Shown in pieces: positions 13,318 through 14,330 of a stretch of DNA of 14,330 nucleotides. The notes beneath the pieces were generated by a model. The model searched no databases, was not told the DNA's origin, and was given only the letters and a program-made list of their open reading frames with translations. The stretch covers positions 1 to 14,330 of the forward strand of contig NZQO01000161.1 in NCBI GenBank assembly GCA_002693605.1, in the 5' to 3' direction. Position 1 is the stretch's first letter; each line of letters starts with the position of its first letter. Source of the DNA: Flavobacteriaceae bacterium (GTDB lineage Bacteria; Bacteroidota; Bacteroidia; Flavobacteriales; Flavobacteriaceae). A program made the position numbers and the translations under genes.

Positions 13318-14330
13318 ATGTCAGACACAGATGAAAAATCAGGCCCAGACGCCCCGGAAATGACCTCAGCCCAGCCAGAAGAGGCCAGCGGCACCGCCTC
13401 TGGCGAGGCTCTGACACCTCCCTCCTTTGTGGCAGGGTCCGGGGCGCTCGACCGGCTGGTCGACACCGCCCGGGACTATGCCAAGGCCTCGACCGCCGAG
13501 AACACCAACCGGGCCTATGCCGCCGATTGGAAGCATTTCTCGCGCTGGTGCCGGATGAAGGGCATCGAACCACTACCACCCTCGCCCGAGATGATCGGGC
13601 TCTATCTCGCGGATCTGGCCTCGACCCCCCCTGCCCTCTCGGTCAGCACCATCGAGCGGCGTCTCTCGGGCCTTGCCTGGAATTATGCGCAGCGGGGGAT
13701 CACGCTCGATCGCAAGGAGCGGCACATCGCCTCTGTGCTGGCCGGGATCAAGCGTCGGCATGGGCGGCCCCCGGTGCAGAAAGAGGCCATCCTGCCCGAG
13801 GACATTCTCGCGATGGTGGCCACCCTGCCCCATGATCTGCGCGGGCTCCGGGATCGGGCGATGCTGCTTTTGGGCTATGCCGGGGGTCTGCGGCGCTCGG
13901 AGATCGTGAGCCTCGATTGCGGCAAGGATGACACGCCGGATTCGGGCGGCTGGATCGAGATCATGGAGAAGGGCGCGTTGCTCACGCTCAATGCCAAGAC
14001 CGGCTGGCGCGAGGTCGAAATCGGCCGCGGGTCGAGCGAACAGACCTGCCCTGTACACGCCCTCACGCAATGGCTGCATTTTGCCAAGATCGACTTTGGC
14101 CCGGTCTTCGTCAGCACCTCTCGGGATGGCAAACGCGCCCGCGACCGGCGGCTCAGCGACAAGCATGTGGCGCGGCTGATCAAACGGACGGTGCGCGCGG
14201 CGGGTCTGCGGTCTGAGCTGCCCGAGAAAGAGCGGCTGGCGCTCTTTTCCGGGCACTCCCTGCGTGCCGGTCTTGCCAGTTCGGCAGAGGTGGATGAGCG
14301 CTATGTGCAGAAACAGCTGGGCCATGCCTC
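13318..14330 (+). CDS. Tyrosine recombinase / phage-type integrase, 3' end outside window
   Basis: The frame from ATG 13318 stays open to the last base, giving 337 visible residues. After a low-complexity acidic leader (1-40), a SAM-like core-binding domain spans about 43-145 (ARDYAKASTAENTNRAYAAD, SVSTIERRLSGLAWNYAQRG). The catalytic domain has Arg192 in GYAGGLRRSEIVSL, a likely Lys227 in NAKTGWREVEI, His313 and Arg316 in SGHSLRAGLASSAEV, and His336 in QLGHAS. The nucleophilic Tyr would lie just past the edge. It would cut and rejoin DNA at specific sites, either to integrate an element or to resolve plasmid multimers. It diverges from the DUF1403-scpB pair. The visible catalytic residues are all present, so it looks functional. 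Confidence 0.93.
   Translation, partial: MSDTDEKSGPDAPEMTSAQPEEASGTASGEALTPPSFVAGSGALDRLVDTARDYAKASTAENTNRAYAADWKHFSRWCRMKGIEPLPPSPEMIGLYLADLASTPPALSVSTIERRLSGLAWNYAQRGITLDRKERHIASVLAGIKRRHGRPPVQKEAILPEDILAMVATLPHDLRGLRDRAMLLLGYAGGLRRSEIVSLDCGKDDTPDSGGWIEIMEKGALLTLNAKTGWREVEIGRGSSEQTCPVHALTQWLHFAKIDFGPVFVSTSRDGKRARDRRLSDKHVARLIKRTVRAAGLRSELPEKERLALFSGHSLRAGLASSAEVDERYVQKQLGHA

Noticed and set aside
13573..14325. Minus-strand frame of 250 codons at the right end
   Set aside because: It lies opposite the tyrosine recombinase, whose catalytic residues are all identifiable; a high-GC shadow.
1..14330. CRISPR array, tRNA, rRNA or known riboswitch
   Set aside because: No regularly spaced repeats, cloverleaf-like segments or recognisable aptamer consensus were seen on either strand.

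Overview
The window looks like accessory or plasmid-type DNA of an alphaproteobacterium, most probably from the Rhodobacterales. This is inferred from the high-GC codon use of most genes, the TakP-like TRAP transporter, the IS6, IS256 and IS3 elements, and the ScpB / DUF1403 / tyrosine-recombinase module. No rRNA, tRNA, replication gene or CRISPR array was seen, so neither species nor replicon type can be fixed.

Region 1 (1-3585, + strand) is the end of an acyl-CoA catabolic operon. It holds a class I CoA-transferase beta subunit (5' end outside the window), a 2,4-dienoyl-CoA-reductase-type SDR, an acyl-CoA dehydrogenase and a crotonase-fold protein. A good intrinsic terminator lies 30 bp after the last stop codon. 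Together the genes suggest beta-oxidation-like breakdown of an unsaturated or cyclic acyl-CoA. The real substrate cannot be read from the sequence.

Region 2 (3593-6589) is an insertion-sequence scrapyard. Two different, apparently intact IS6-family elements lie in the same orientation. Between them are a gene for a small multi-pass membrane protein and the 3' end of an IS256-family element. An IS3-family orfB remnant abuts the second IS6 element, followed by about 240 bp with no recognised gene. Neither IS6 element has a target-site duplication, which points to past deletions or cointegrate events.

Region 3 (6590-11488) is an uptake and utilisation module. A tightly overlapping minus-strand operon runs in transcription order: TakP-like TRAP binding protein, nitrilase-superfamily amidohydrolase, small TRAP permease, large TRAP permease. 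A divergent LysR-type regulator lies upstream, and between them is a perfect 10+3+10 palindrome that fits a LysR T-N11-A box. The hydrolase sitting inside the transporter operon suggests the imported compound carries an amide or nitrile.

Region 4 (11489-14330) starts with a short reading frame broken by an in-frame stop. It continues with a minus-strand pair, DUF1403-family protein and an orphan ScpB homologue without ScpA or SMC beside it. These diverge from a tyrosine recombinase that runs off the right edge. A cluster of three related half-sites lies in the divergent promoter region. This ScpB / DUF1403 / recombinase group is the part of the window most likely to be a poorly described system.
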